A DNA stretch of 64,000 nt from Dysgonamonadaceae bacterium (GTDB lineage Bacteria; Bacteroidota; Bacteroidia; Bacteroidales; Dysgonomonadaceae). Numbering within the stretch: position 1 is the stretch's first letter; every line of letters begins with the position of its first letter. Both the position numbers and the translations under genes were made by a program. Shown in pieces: positions 34,210 to 43,873 of this stretch. Under the pieces are notes generated by a model that was given only the letters and a program-made list of their open reading frames with translations, ran no database searches and was not told the origin of the DNA. The DNA is taken from assembly GCA_031254645.1 (NCBI GenBank), contig JAIRUA010000031.1, positions 124,001 through 188,000 on the forward strand, written 5' to 3'.

Positions 34210-34404
34210 TATGATGACCCTTACTATAATTTATCGGTTGCAAAAGTAACCTTTCTTATTCTAAAATGCAAGTATTTAGTGTGTTAATTTCACTCAATTA
34301 TTCTATCTTTTCTTTATTGGATATTTTTTATAGCAAGCAAATTGACTGCGTTTCACACCGTTGATTCATTCAATTATTTTTAATTTGTATTCCTTGCCAT
34401 TCCA

Positions 34405-34436
34405 TTTGGTATAATCGATATAAAAATGTATTTTTG
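34405..34436 (+). promoter_or_regulatory. promoter of thyA
   Basis: TTTG (34405-34408), 20 nt, TATTTTTG (34429-34436); the ATG follows 21 nt later. Confidence 0.75.
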
Positions 34437-34457
34437 CACGAAAAATAAAATAGTTGA

Positions 34458-35252
34458 ATGAAACAATATCACGACCTACTCCAACGAGTGCTGCACGAGG
34501 GCGTGCACAAAGAAGACCGCACGGGAACGGGTACCATCAGCATTTTCGGACATCAAAGCCGATACGATTTGAGTGAAGGTTTCCCGCTGGTTACAACAAA
34601 GAAACTGCATTTGAAGTCAATCATATACGAATTACTTTGGTTCTTGAATGGTGATACAAACATAAAATATCTGCAAAACAATGGCGTGCGCATTTGGAAC
34701 GAATGGGCTGACGAAACCGGCGATTTAGGACATATCTATGGTTATCAATGGCGTTCGTGGCCCGATTATGACGGTGGGCACATTGACCAGATTTCGGAAG
34801 TAGTGAATACAATAAAAAATAATCCCGACTCGCGTCGTATTATCGTCAGCGCTTGGAATGTAGCAGATTTACCAAATATGAATCTCCCACCCTGTCACGC
34901 TTTTTTTCAATTTTACGTCGCCGACGGCAAGTTGAGTTTGCAGCTTTATCAGCGTAGCGCCGATATTTTTTTGGGCGTACCGTTTAATATTGCATCGTAT
35001 GCTTTGTTGTTGAAAATGATGGCACAAGTTACAGGATTACAAGAAGGAGATTTTGTACACACGTTAGGCGATGCACACATTTATATTAATCATTTAGAAC
35101 AAATTAAACTACAACTTTCTCGCGACTTTCGACCATTGCCGCAAATGCTCATTAATCCTGATATAAAAGATATTTTTAGTTTTCGGTTTGAAGATTTTGA
35201 ATTAACAAATTATAATCCGCACCCGCATATAAAGGGCGATGTAGCAGTTTAA
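34458..35252 (+). CDS. thyA: thymidylate synthase
   Basis: Makes dTMP from dUMP with methylenetetrahydrofolate. 264 residues, like E. coli ThyA. The active-site motif [12 protein letters not shown] (Cys about 146) and [19 protein letters not shown], plus [13 protein letters not shown], are complete. The usual partner folA is not next to it; the gene has its own promoter and converges with a TPR protein gene. Confidence 0.97.
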   Translation: MKQYHDLLQRVLHEGVHKEDRTGTGTISIFGHQSRYDLSEGFPLVTTKKLHLKSIIYELLWFLNGDTNIKYLQNNGVRIWNEWADETGDLGHIYGYQWRSWPDYDGGHIDQISEVVNTIKNNPDSRRIIVSAWNVADLPNMNLPPCHAFFQFYVADGKLSLQLYQRSADIFLGVPFNIASYALLLKMMAQVTGLQEGDFVHTLGDAHIYINHLEQIKLQLSRDFRPLPQMLINPDIKDIFSFRFEDFELTNYNPHPHIKGDVAV

Positions 35253-35266
35253 TTTATAGGAATTTG

Positions 35267-37039
35267 TTAAGGGAGAAAATACACAAGTGAAATCGCTCCT
35301 TTTGTTGGTCCGAAATAATTTTGTGTTCCTTCACCTGTTTTTGTACCGTTTTTACCGAGCGAATATACGTCATAATTGAATCGAGCGTATCCGATACCCA
35401 ACGTTGCCTCAACGGCGAGGTTGTTTTGGATAATCCAACTGTAACCGTAACTCGCTCCCAAACCATTTACTTTGCCGTTGGCTCTTTGAGTTCTTACATC
35501 TTCGAACATTCCAAAAGGAGGTTTCACACCGCCAACATTGTATCGGGCACCCAAATAGTGGAGTCCGAAAAAATGTTCGCTAAACGGCTCCCACGACCAG
35601 TAGCGCACTTCTGCCCACAGTATTCCGTGTTTTCGCTGTTTGCTGTCGGAAAGTTTGAACGGATTAAATCCGCCTAAAAGTTCGAGCGTATAATTTAAGT
35701 GCGGCTTTAACACAATTTCCACGCCTGCATTGGGCGAAAGGGTTGTCCAATAGGGAATATTCGTTTTCACGGCAATTTTTCTTTGTCTATATATTCCACT
35801 CAACAACGAATTTTGATTTTGAGTTATATCCCTATCGCTTTTATTCGTTCTAAAAAAATTAGGCTTTTGAAGGTTTTGAAATAGTCTTTGAGATTTTTGA
35901 ATCTCATTATCAGTCGTTTCATAATATTCGTCTTCGATTTCATATACATCCTCATCACCTTCTTCAAACCAGATCACAAAGTTTTCGGCTTCTTCGGGGT
36001 TATCGTGCCACCATTCGAGCGATTCGGGAAAAAAGGATACACTAATGTAACGACAATACGTTTCGTAATATTCCGAATTGGCGATATGCGTAAAAAACGG
36101 CACATAAAATGTCCAAAAATTATCCATTTTATTTTCCGAGCCATCGTTTTCTTCATCAAGAAGTCTAATAATTTCCCTGTTTACCGTTTTGAAAACCATA
36201 AACAAGTCTTCTTCCTGTGAAGCAGCTTTCAGCGAATCAATGGAAGTTGCAATAGCATTGAAAATCAGGCTTCTATTTACTCCGTTTTCAATATTCAAAG
36301 GCGGTATACTGTCTAGCGAAACGAGGTATCCGGTTTGTTCCTGAGTGCGTACCGGTTGTTGCTGCGTGAATGAACGCTGCACCGTCTCTTCGCTTGGCAC
36401 TCTGATATGCATTGTTCGCAATAATTCATCAAAAGCAGCTCTCGAACGTCGGCTATCCGGTTCAAGCAACAGAAACATTTGAAACGAAAGAATGCTTTTT
36501 ACCCACTGCTCTTTGTCATTGAGCACATAAGCATTCAAGAGAAAGGCTCCGCTGTGTGATTTATCCAGATTGATGGCTTCACTGACGTGAAATAGGGTTT
36601 TGGCAAGATTGTTTTTTTTGTAATAATTCAATGCTAAATTGAAATGAAGAATATATTCGTTGGGATGTTTTTTTAACCCATTTTCGAGCAATTCGATGGC
36701 TTCATCAATCTTGTCCATTGCCGCCAATGCTTCACTTTTTACGGCATATACACCTACAGAAAGTATCTGATTGTCAGAATCTAATACCTTTGTACTAAAT
36801 TTGATAGCATTTTCGTAATTCTCTAATGCAAGATACGACAACGATATTTCATAAAGTACCAAAATATTTGTTGAATCAATCTGTAATGCTTCGTTGTATT
36901 TTTCAATCGCTTTTTGAAATTCTCCTTCACTATGCAGTTCTATTCCGCTTTGTATAAGACTATGAATATTTTGCTGTTGCGCTTTTATGTTGGATGAAAA
37001 AGCGATAAAAAAAATGAGTAGTGTATATATATGTTTCAT
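35267..37039 (-). CDS. TPR protein with C-terminal DUF3575 domain (590 aa)
   Basis: Signal peptide (ending FSSNIKAQ), TPR repeats at about 25-205 (EGEFQKAIEKYNEALQID, ENAIKFSTKVLDSD, IDEAIELLENGLKKHPNEYILHFNLALNYYKK), a linker region with acidic stretches, then DUF3575 from about 440: KIAVKTNIPYWTTLSPNAGVEIVLKPHLNYTLELLGGFNPF and WAEVRYWSWEPFSEHFFGLHYLGARYNVG. DUF3575 is a barrel-type domain of unknown function common in Bacteroidota outer membranes. The protein is probably anchored in the outer membrane with TPRs in the periplasm. Confidence 0.8.
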   Translation of the reverse strand: MKHIYTLLIFFIAFSSNIKAQQQNIHSLIQSGIELHSEGEFQKAIEKYNEALQIDSTNILVLYEISLSYLALENYENAIKFSTKVLDSDNQILSVGVYAVKSEALAAMDKIDEAIELLENGLKKHPNEYILHFNLALNYYKKNNLAKTLFHVSEAINLDKSHSGAFLLNAYVLNDKEQWVKSILSFQMFLLLEPDSRRSRAAFDELLRTMHIRVPSEETVQRSFTQQQPVRTQEQTGYLVSLDSIPPLNIENGVNRSLIFNAIATSIDSLKAASQEEDLFMVFKTVNREIIRLLDEENDGSENKMDNFWTFYVPFFTHIANSEYYETYCRYISVSFFPESLEWWHDNPEEAENFVIWFEEGDEDVYEIEDEYYETTDNEIQKSQRLFQNLQKPNFFRTNKSDRDITQNQNSLLSGIYRQRKIAVKTNIPYWTTLSPNAGVEIVLKPHLNYTLELLGGFNPFKLSDSKQRKHGILWAEVRYWSWEPFSEHFFGLHYLGARYNVGGVKPPFGMFEDVRTQRANGKVNGLGASYGYSWIIQNNLAVEATLGIGYARFNYDVYSLGKNGTKTGEGTQNYFGPTKGAISLVYFLP

Positions 37040-37266
37040 ACGAATATCTATTTTTGAGGTGTATGGAACTCGCGATAATCATCCCTTTCGTTGGATGATT
37101 TAAATGCTCGTTTCATTGTTGTTTTCTTGATTATGATTGACAAAAGTAAAACAAAGAATTGAGATGACAAATTTTTGCTCAAGAAAATTGAGGAAATAAG
37201 AAAATAAACTCGTAAAATTGGCTAATGCCGAACGCTGTTTCAAAACAATTTCTGAATAAATTGTCG

Positions 37267-37274
37267 TACATTTG
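37267..37274 (+). promoter_or_regulatory. -7 promoter element of prmA
   Basis: TACATTTG matches TAnnTTTG and lies 18 nt before the ATG at 37293. The -33 region is not clear. Confidence 0.4.
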
Positions 37275-37292
37275 TCTTTTAATTTCATAGTT

Positions 37293-38138
37293 ATGACATA
37301 TATTCAAGTAAATTTCGCTTTTGACACTGATATAGAAGCTGTTGGCGACATATTGTCAGCACAGCTTGCCGACATTGGATTCGAAAGTTTTGTGTCTGTT
37401 GAAAGTGGATTAGAGACATTTGTGCAAACTTCGCTTTTTTCGGAAGAAGCCCTTAAAGCAGTTTTGGCAGATTTTCCGATGAAAGTTGAAATCGATTATT
37501 CATTTCATCAAATCGAAGATAAAAATTGGAACGAAGAATGGGAAAAGCATTATTTCAATCCCATTGAGATTGAAAATCTTTGCTGTATTCACAGTTCGTT
37601 TCATCAACCTGAAGGCGAGTTTCAATATCGAATTCTTATCGACCCGAAAATGTCGTTCGGAACAGGGCACCATCAAACCACATTGTTGATGTTAAAAGAA
37701 ATTCTTTCGATAGATTTTACCGGAAAATCGGTGTTGGATATGGGTTGCGGAACGGCGGTATTGGCAATTTTGGCGTCGATGCGCGGTGCAAATCCTGTTT
37801 TAGCTATCGATATCGATGAATGGGCATTTAATAATACGCTCGAAAACATTCAATTAAATAATACAAGAAACATTGATGTTCTTTGGGGTGGTGCAGAACT
37901 GTTGGGCATTGAAACTTTTGACATTATTTTTGCCAATATCAACAGAAATATCCTTTTACAAGATATTCCCGCTTATGTGAGCGTGTTGAATGACGGTGGA
38001 ACACTGATTATGAGTGGATTTTACAAAGAAGATATTCCACTTATTCGTGCGAAGTGCGAGGAGTGTGGTTTGACATTTTCGCATTTTGAGGAATTGGATA
38101 ATTGGGTGGTTTTTTGCGCGAACGCAAAAAAGGTTTAA
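37293..38138 (+). CDS. prmA: ribosomal protein L11 methyltransferase
   Basis: 281 residues. The SAM-binding motif VLDMGCGTAVLAILASMRGA (about 148-168), preceded by MSFGTGHHQTTLLML and followed by FDIIFANINRNILLQDIP, identifies PrmA, which trimethylates ribosomal protein L11. The start at 37293 (MTYIQVNFAFD) agrees with the family. The stop codon lies inside the following TTTAAAC-type repeat. Confidence 0.92.
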   Translation: MTYIQVNFAFDTDIEAVGDILSAQLADIGFESFVSVESGLETFVQTSLFSEEALKAVLADFPMKVEIDYSFHQIEDKNWNEEWEKHYFNPIEIENLCCIHSSFHQPEGEFQYRILIDPKMSFGTGHHQTTLLMLKEILSIDFTGKSVLDMGCGTAVLAILASMRGANPVLAIDIDEWAFNNTLENIQLNNTRNIDVLWGGAELLGIETFDIIFANINRNILLQDIPAYVSVLNDGGTLIMSGFYKEDIPLIRAKCEECGLTFSHFEELDNWVVFCANAKKV

Positions 38139-38215
38139 AAAATTTAAGGTTTAAGGTTTAAATCCTTGAACCGTTTACCTTCCTTAAACTTTAAACATTA
38201 AACTTTAAACCAACA
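38133..38215. repeat. inverted repeat, TTTAAACCTTAAAC family (D), prmA to malQ
   Basis: The left arm (38131-38164) is built of AAGGTTTAA units; the right arm (38182-38211) has the complementary CCTTAAAC and TTTAAAC units. The prmA stop TAA is part of the left arm, and malQ starts 8 nt after the right arm. Confidence 0.8.
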
Positions 38216-38219
38216 AAAT

Positions 38220-40883
38220 ATGCTCTTATTTCAAATACATTACCATACCCATTGGGACCAACAAGTCTGCATCTGCGGCTCAACTTCGGAATTAGGAAAT
38301 TTCGACGAATCAAAAGCTCTTGTTTTGTATAACGAGGGTGACCGTTGGTTTGCCGAAATAACTGCTGAAAATACTACGGAAATAGAATATTACTATTTTA
38401 TCAGAGAACAAAATACGACTGTTCGCCGCGAGTGGGGAAATCATCGAAAACTGTTTGTCGAAAGCAAAAAAACGTACCACATTCACGATTTGTGGAAAAA
38501 CAAACCATATCACGCTTACCTTTATTCGTCGTTATTTACACAAAGTGTTTTTGCACACGAAAAAGAGTTTTTGACAACAAACGGTTTTTCGCGTAGTATA
38601 TTATTAAATGTGATTTGTCCGTATGTTCGCAAAGAACAAATATTGGTTATTAGTGGTAATTGTAAAGCGTTGGGCAATTGGAATTTGCAGAAAACTGTTC
38701 CGCTTTCGTACGTAAATGATGGCGAATGGCAAGTATTGTTGAACGCTACCGATATTCCGAACGAAACACAATATAAGTTCATCATTATCAACAAAGAAAC
38801 ACGTGAAGCCATACATTGGGAAGATGGCGGAAACCGAATCCTATTTACCGAAAAAACACAAAAAGAAAATTCTGTTTTCGTAGAAATGGGATTGGAGTTT
38901 CATTACCAAAACTTTGCCTTCAAAGGAACAGGAACAGCAATTCCTGTTTTTTCGTTGCGAACAAACGAAAGTTTCGGCATTGGCGATTTTGCCGATTTAC
39001 GGAAAATGGTGGATTGGGTATCGCTTACAAATCAACAACTTATTCAGATATTGCCTGTTAATGACACCACAGCCACAAAAACGTGGCTCGATTCGTACCC
39101 ATACAGTGCAATTTCCATTTACGCCCTGCACCCTATTTACTTGGGCTGTTTAGATTTTCCGTTGAAGAATAAACAAAAACAACATTTTTATATCGAAGAA
39201 GCAAAACATCTGAATAGTTTTTCGGAAATAGATTACGAAAACGTACTGAGGCTCAAAAACGGCTACATACGAGCACTTTATCTTCAAGATGGCGCGGATG
39301 TTTTATCATCACCGGCATACAAGTCTTTTTACGAAAAAAACAAATCGTGGCTTTTTCCATACGCCTGTTTTTGTTTTTTGCGCGATAAAAATCAGACAGC
39401 TCATTTTGCCGATTGGGGCGAATTTAGGATGTATGATGAGGGGCGTTTGCAGCGAATGTTGGAAAGAGAAACGGAAGCGCAACAAGAAATTGATTTCTAT
39501 TGCTTTTTGCAATTTTTACTTCACAAACAATTTTCCGAAATAAAAACGTATGCACACGAAAAAGGCGTGTCGCTCAAAGGCGATATTCCTATCGGTATCA
39601 ATCGCGATAGCCTCGATGCGTGGACAACACCACATCTGTTCAATATGGACACGCAAACCGGTGCACCGCCCGATGATTTTTCGGTTTTCGGGCAAAATTG
39701 GGGATTTCCCACCTACAATTGGCAAGCGATGGAAGCGGAAAATTATGCATGGTGGAAAAATCGTTTTCGAAAAATGGCGGACTATTTCGATGCTTATCGC
39801 ATCGACCACATTCTCGGATTCTTTCGCATTTGGGAAATTCCGCTCGATGCCGTTCAAGGGTTGCTTGGATATTTCAGTCCGGCATTGCCTTATTGGGCGG
39901 AAGAAATCGAAAATGCGGGTATTCCATTCGATTCGGGGAGATTGACGAAACCGTTTATTCACGAGGATTTTTTGCCTGAACTATTTGGCGCATATACCGA
40001 TGAAGTGAAAACAATGTATTTAAGCAAATTGAGTGACAAACAATTCAAATTAAATTTGTTTTGCGATACGCAACAAAAAATAAAACATCTGTTTGAAGGA
40101 AAAACGGACGAGAAAAATGCTCAAATATACAACGGATTACTCACTTTGTGCACCGAAGTGCTTTTTATCCGCGACCGATACGATCAAAATCGCTTTCACC
40201 CACGCATTACGGCACAAAACACCCATTCATTCCATTATTTGGACGAACAAACAAAACAGAATTTCAACCACTTATACAACGATTTTTTCTATCATCGACA
40301 CAACTATTTTTGGTACGAACAAGCGATGAAAAAACTGCCCGCGCTCATTTCATCAACTTCGATGCTCGTTTGCGGCGAAGATTTGGGAATGATTCCCGAT
40401 TGCGTACCCGCTGTGATGGACGAATTGCAAATTTTAAGTCTCGAAATCGAGCGAATGCCCAAAAATCCGCAAACGCAGTTTACCGATTTGCAAAATTTGC
40501 CGTATTTGTCAGTTTGCACAACATCTACGCACGATATGTCGCCCATTCGTTTGTGGTGGACAGAAAATCGCGAACTCACACAACGTTATTATAACGAAAT
40601 ACTTCATCACGAGGGCGAAGCACCTGAAGAGTGTAGTACGAAACTTTGCGCCGAAATACTCAAAAATCATCTCAATTCACCCGCAATGTGGGTCATTTTA
40701 CCTTGGCAAGACTGGTTATCAATTGACGAACGACTTCGTAATCCGAATATCGAAGCAGAGCGCATTAATATTCCCGCCAATTCCGAACATTATTGGCGAT
40801 ATAGAATGCACATTCCATTAGATAATTTATTGACTGAAAATGAATTAAATGAAAGAGTGAGAGAAATGAGTGAAAGGCAATAG
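38220..40883 (+). CDS. malQ: 4-alpha-glucanotransferase (GH77) with two CBM20-like domains
   Basis: 887 residues. Two N-terminal starch-binding CBM20-type domains (about 1-110 and 125-235, each with GNFDESKALVLYNEGDRWFAEI- or LGNWNLQKTVPLSYVNDGEWQVLL-like runs) precede the GH77 amylomaltase barrel. Catalytic pieces: FDAYRIDHILGFFRIWEIP (nucleophile Asp, about 529), VCGEDLGMIPDC (acid Glu, about 718) and TSTHDMSPIRLWW (Asp). It rearranges maltodextrins during glycogen and starch use. This large form is typical of Bacteroidota. Cytoplasmic (no signal peptide). Confidence 0.95.
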   Translation: MLLFQIHYHTHWDQQVCICGSTSELGNFDESKALVLYNEGDRWFAEITAENTTEIEYYYFIREQNTTVRREWGNHRKLFVESKKTYHIHDLWKNKPYHAYLYSSLFTQSVFAHEKEFLTTNGFSRSILLNVICPYVRKEQILVISGNCKALGNWNLQKTVPLSYVNDGEWQVLLNATDIPNETQYKFIIINKETREAIHWEDGGNRILFTEKTQKENSVFVEMGLEFHYQNFAFKGTGTAIPVFSLRTNESFGIGDFADLRKMVDWVSLTNQQLIQILPVNDTTATKTWLDSYPYSAISIYALHPIYLGCLDFPLKNKQKQHFYIEEAKHLNSFSEIDYENVLRLKNGYIRALYLQDGADVLSSPAYKSFYEKNKSWLFPYACFCFLRDKNQTAHFADWGEFRMYDEGRLQRMLERETEAQQEIDFYCFLQFLLHKQFSEIKTYAHEKGVSLKGDIPIGINRDSLDAWTTPHLFNMDTQTGAPPDDFSVFGQNWGFPTYNWQAMEAENYAWWKNRFRKMADYFDAYRIDHILGFFRIWEIPLDAVQGLLGYFSPALPYWAEEIENAGIPFDSGRLTKPFIHEDFLPELFGAYTDEVKTMYLSKLSDKQFKLNLFCDTQQKIKHLFEGKTDEKNAQIYNGLLTLCTEVLFIRDRYDQNRFHPRITAQNTHSFHYLDEQTKQNFNHLYNDFFYHRHNYFWYEQAMKKLPALISSTSMLVCGEDLGMIPDCVPAVMDELQILSLEIERMPKNPQTQFTDLQNLPYLSVCTTSTHDMSPIRLWWTENRELTQRYYNEILHHEGEAPEECSTKLCAEILKNHLNSPAMWVILPWQDWLSIDERLRNPNIEAERINIPANSEHYWRYRMHIPLDNLLTENELNERVREMSERQ

Positions 40884-40937
40884 CAAGGTATCAAAAGCAG
40901 AAGCTGCCCTAAAATGGACAGCCCGCTATTAATTTTA

Positions 40938-41543
40938 TCAATCCAAAGATTCGGTTTGAGGTTCACCCGCAAGCGACCTGTATATCGCCGCCTCAAATCC
41001 TAATAAAAGTGGGAATATGAGCACAATAACCAAAACCAACAGTACTTTACCAAATGTGCCAAGCAAGCCAAAAATAACCGAAAGTATGACAATACCTATC
41101 ACCACCACTAACTGAGCTGCAAATATGGTCCATTTATGCCCTGTTGTGAGTTGATTACTCTTTGTCAGTGCCTCAATGGGATTGAGTCCCTTGTCAATCA
41201 TCAACAACAAAGCCAACGACCACGCAATGGCGATTACCAAACCGGGAATAATAAAAAATGCCATACCGGCTATTATCCCGGCATACATAAGCCCTAAAAG
41301 CAGGAAAAACTCGCCCAAGTATTTGAAATACTTTTTGTCGAATATTTGCAGTGGGGATATAACCTTACCTTTGCTGATAGCCAAAGGCAAACTCGCAATG
41401 GCGATTGTTGTCCCGATATTGATGTAGGGAATCCAGAGGGTGAGAATCCACAACACGACAGCACCGATAACCGAAGCTGCATTTTTAAGTCCCAGCGCGA
41501 GACCTTCGCTGAGAATGTAAGGAATAGTCAATTTTTTTTCCAT
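40938..41543 (-). CDS. integral membrane protein of unknown family (201 aa)
   Basis: A hydrophobic protein with about five membrane segments (ASVIGAVVLWILTLWIPYI, FFLLLGLMYAGIIAGMAFFIIPGLVIAIAWSLALLLMI, IFAAQLVVVIGIVILSVIFGLLG, VLLVLVIVLIFPLLLGFEAAIY). The segment IDKGLNPIEALTKSNQLTTGHKW resembles the cytosolic loop in DUF975/YciC-like membrane proteins; the match is weak. It converges with malQ and stands alone, without a membrane transport motif that I know. Confidence 0.6.
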   Translation of the reverse strand: MEKKLTIPYILSEGLALGLKNAASVIGAVVLWILTLWIPYINIGTTIAIASLPLAISKGKVISPLQIFDKKYFKYLGEFFLLLGLMYAGIIAGMAFFIIPGLVIAIAWSLALLLMIDKGLNPIEALTKSNQLTTGHKWTIFAAQLVVVIGIVILSVIFGLLGTFGKVLLVLVIVLIFPLLLGFEAAIYRSLAGEPQTESLD

Positions 41544-41653
41544 AATTATAAGTGTTTTAAATATTTAAGTGTTTATTCGCCTGCAATATTACAACAATTT
41601 TCTGTAAAATCAAATTTATTTTGAGAAAAAATGAAGTTTTTAACAAAACAGCT

Positions 41654-42535
41654 CTACCACCATACTTGTCTTCCGTTTTCCACCGTAAAAATCCGTTCTT
41701 CTTGCCCTTTCGTGTAGCATCGTAACCAAAACAACGCATCGATCGGAATATTACTGTATTCCAAATAGTTATTTGTTGCTTCCTTTTCGCCCAAAGGTTG
41801 CCAATTGTTGTTTTTCCAAATAAAAAGTTCATAAGTGAAACCGGGAATAATGCAATTTCCGTCGTTTTGGGGTGCGAAAACAATATCAGTTAAGCTGATT
41901 TCACGGTTTTCGCCTACATCGAATCCTATCCAACTACTTCGTACAGGAGCACTTCTGACAAAAGTATCTAAATCATTGTCAAGAAGCAACGAAAAATCGG
42001 AGTGGGTGGCGTGAGGCTCAAAGAATTCTCCGCCAATTAGTTTCAAATTGTTATTTTTGTCGCGTGTGTAGAATTGTAATTCGGCAAAACTGTACAACAC
42101 ATCTTGTGACGGTAGATAACGAAAATAGCGAAACTCCTCATCGCTTTCAATCGTAATTTCTTGTCTGTAAAACGGATAGTAATCTATTGCAAACAAATCT
42201 TTTGCATCGCTGAAATCTCGGTTGTTTGCACCTTGAAATCGCCCACCTTTCATTCGGTAAACGTGCGCGGCGGTGTAGGAATGAACAGGATATTTAGAAA
42301 AAAGTTTTACGTTTTGTTTTTGGGCTTCTATACCTGCAAGAGTTACAAGTGTACCATCTTCTACAAAATAAAACGGATAGCCTATCGGTTGCATATAGCC
42401 CGACTCGAAACCTGTTTCCATAAACAGGGCGGGAAGAAAAACCACCTCTCTGCCCACTTTTTCAAACACCGCCAAACCATTGTTGACAGACGTAGCGGCA
42501 ACAGGTATCCATTCGTGCCGGTCAAAAACACACAA
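41654..42535 (-). pseudogene. C-terminal remnant of a transglutaminase-type surface protein
   Basis: The 293 residues match, from memory, the C-terminal half of Bacteroides transglutaminase-domain proteins (a beta-sandwich plus discoidin-like tail): LCVFDRHEWIPVA, FQGANNRDFSDAKDLFAI, SWIGFDVGENREISLTDIVFAPQNDGNCIIPGFTYELF and the terminal EERIFTVENGRQVWW. The transglutaminase domain and signal peptide are missing. There is no ATG at the beginning; the frame opens after a TAG with VFYLCVFD, and only a TTG (42535) could start it. It overlaps the end of the upstream gene by 14 nt in another frame. A broken or fused gene is the simplest reading. Confidence 0.65.
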
Positions 42536-43853
42536 ATAAAATACCTATGTGGGCTATTGCTTGACCTGTTTGAGTGGTAGTAAAATGGCGTATCCAATCA
42601 TCGTAAACATCGGACTGTGGCGACCTTTGTATGTGATGAAGCTGTGCAAATTGCGCTTCTGCTTCCCGATTCATCGCTGCCGCAGTCCAATCATTTGGCC
42701 TCTCAAAAAAATCTTGCAAAGCGTGAAACATCTCGTGAAACAAAGTAGAAAAATCTGCTTCTATAAGTCCTAACGTCATTTTTTTTGTATTAAAATCGTA
42801 CGTTGATTTACGCTGAATGATAAGATCAAGAGACAAAATTCTCCCATTTAAAATCTGAGCCAACTCATTATACAAGCCTTGTCCCAAGCAGTTTTCCAGC
42901 ATTTCGTTGAGCATTCTTTCCAACCTCCGCGCCTCATCCTCAGTTAAGTGTGAAGTATTAAAAATCAAACTGGCTTTTGGTGCATGGGGGTTAGGTCCCG
43001 TATTTACCGGCGGAAGCGCCGGAGCAGGTCCGGTATTGGCTCCTGGAGCACCGCCTCCACCATTGCTGCCGGGTCCGCCACCACCATTGCCCGGCGGACT
43101 TGATTCCTGCACGCCCAACTGCGGTCTTCTACCCCAAAGCGGACAAAGCGGTTTGGGTTGGAGAAAGTCAAACTCAGGCAAATCTTTATCATAATCAACA
43201 TCGCCCGACCGGATCGCTCTTGGTCCGGTGTTGTTTGCCGCATTACTCTGTATCAATTCTCTCAAAACTATACCGTCTTTGTGCCAATAACCATTAACAA
43301 ATCGGTTTTCTAAGGTGTAAAACATCACAAAACCGCTCAAATCACTCTCGCGGGTCAGGTATTTGTTATCCTGCAACCTGCCGCTGTTGTTCAGCATATA
43401 AGCCAAATCGGGCGCAATTTTCATTTTGAAAACATATACTTCACCCGTTCTCCTGTTTTCCATCACTACCAATTTGGTAACGCTTTCGGGTGTTATATTG
43501 TTTGCTTTAGCATATTCCCATACTTCTGCTATGGCAATTACCTCTTCTTTTTCACCGCCTTCGTATTCCCAAGGCAGTTCTACTACATTCCACAATTGGT
43601 TATTGCTCATTTCGGCAATGTTCCAATTGGGCGCGGGAGCCAAAATTTCATCACTGTTTGCGCTTCGCAAGGCTACACGGTTTAAGTCGTGTTGCACAAG
43701 TGCTACTTCGTACCAGTATCTTGCTCCGGCAACAGTGAGGGAACTTACTTTTTCCGAAGATCGTTTCTCAAAAATGTCATCTTGGCAGGCATACAGCACT
43801 ATTACTAATATTGCCATCAGCAAAGATAAGTAAATAATTTTTCTTTTCATCAT
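42522..43853 (-). CDS. lipoprotein with zincin-like HEMFH motif, C-terminus probably replaced
   Basis: 443 residues. Lipobox VLYAC (Cys23) indicates a surface or periplasmic lipoprotein. Residues 35-230 form a globular N-terminal domain; 245-292 is a Gly/Pro-rich linker. The C-terminal domain contains FSTLFHEMFHALQDFF (HExxH at 373-377) and downstream NREAEAQF, which may give the third zinc ligand, so it looks like a metallopeptidase. The sequence ends in AIAHIGILFVCF just where the neighbouring remnant begins in another frame, suggesting that the natural C-terminus was lost by deletion or frameshift. Confidence 0.6.
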   Translation of the reverse strand: MMKRKIIYLSLLMAILVIVLYACQDDIFEKRSSEKVSSLTVAGARYWYEVALVQHDLNRVALRSANSDEILAPAPNWNIAEMSNNQLWNVVELPWEYEGGEKEEVIAIAEVWEYAKANNITPESVTKLVVMENRRTGEVYVFKMKIAPDLAYMLNNSGRLQDNKYLTRESDLSGFVMFYTLENRFVNGYWHKDGIVLRELIQSNAANNTGPRAIRSGDVDYDKDLPEFDFLQPKPLCPLWGRRPQLGVQESSPPGNGGGGPGSNGGGGAPGANTGPAPALPPVNTGPNPHAPKASLIFNTSHLTEDEARRLERMLNEMLENCLGQGLYNELAQILNGRILSLDLIIQRKSTYDFNTKKMTLGLIEADFSTLFHEMFHALQDFFERPNDWTAAAMNREAEAQFAQLHHIQRSPQSDVYDDWIRHFTTTQTGQAIAHIGILFVCF

Positions 43854-43873
43854 TTATTTTGTTCGTTTTTATT

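Noticed and set aside
39516..39962. Long open frames antisense to malQ (similar ones lie opposite pta, ackA, metK and coaBC)
   Set aside because: They mirror codon bias of the real genes, lack recognisable domains and overlap well-identified proteins completely.
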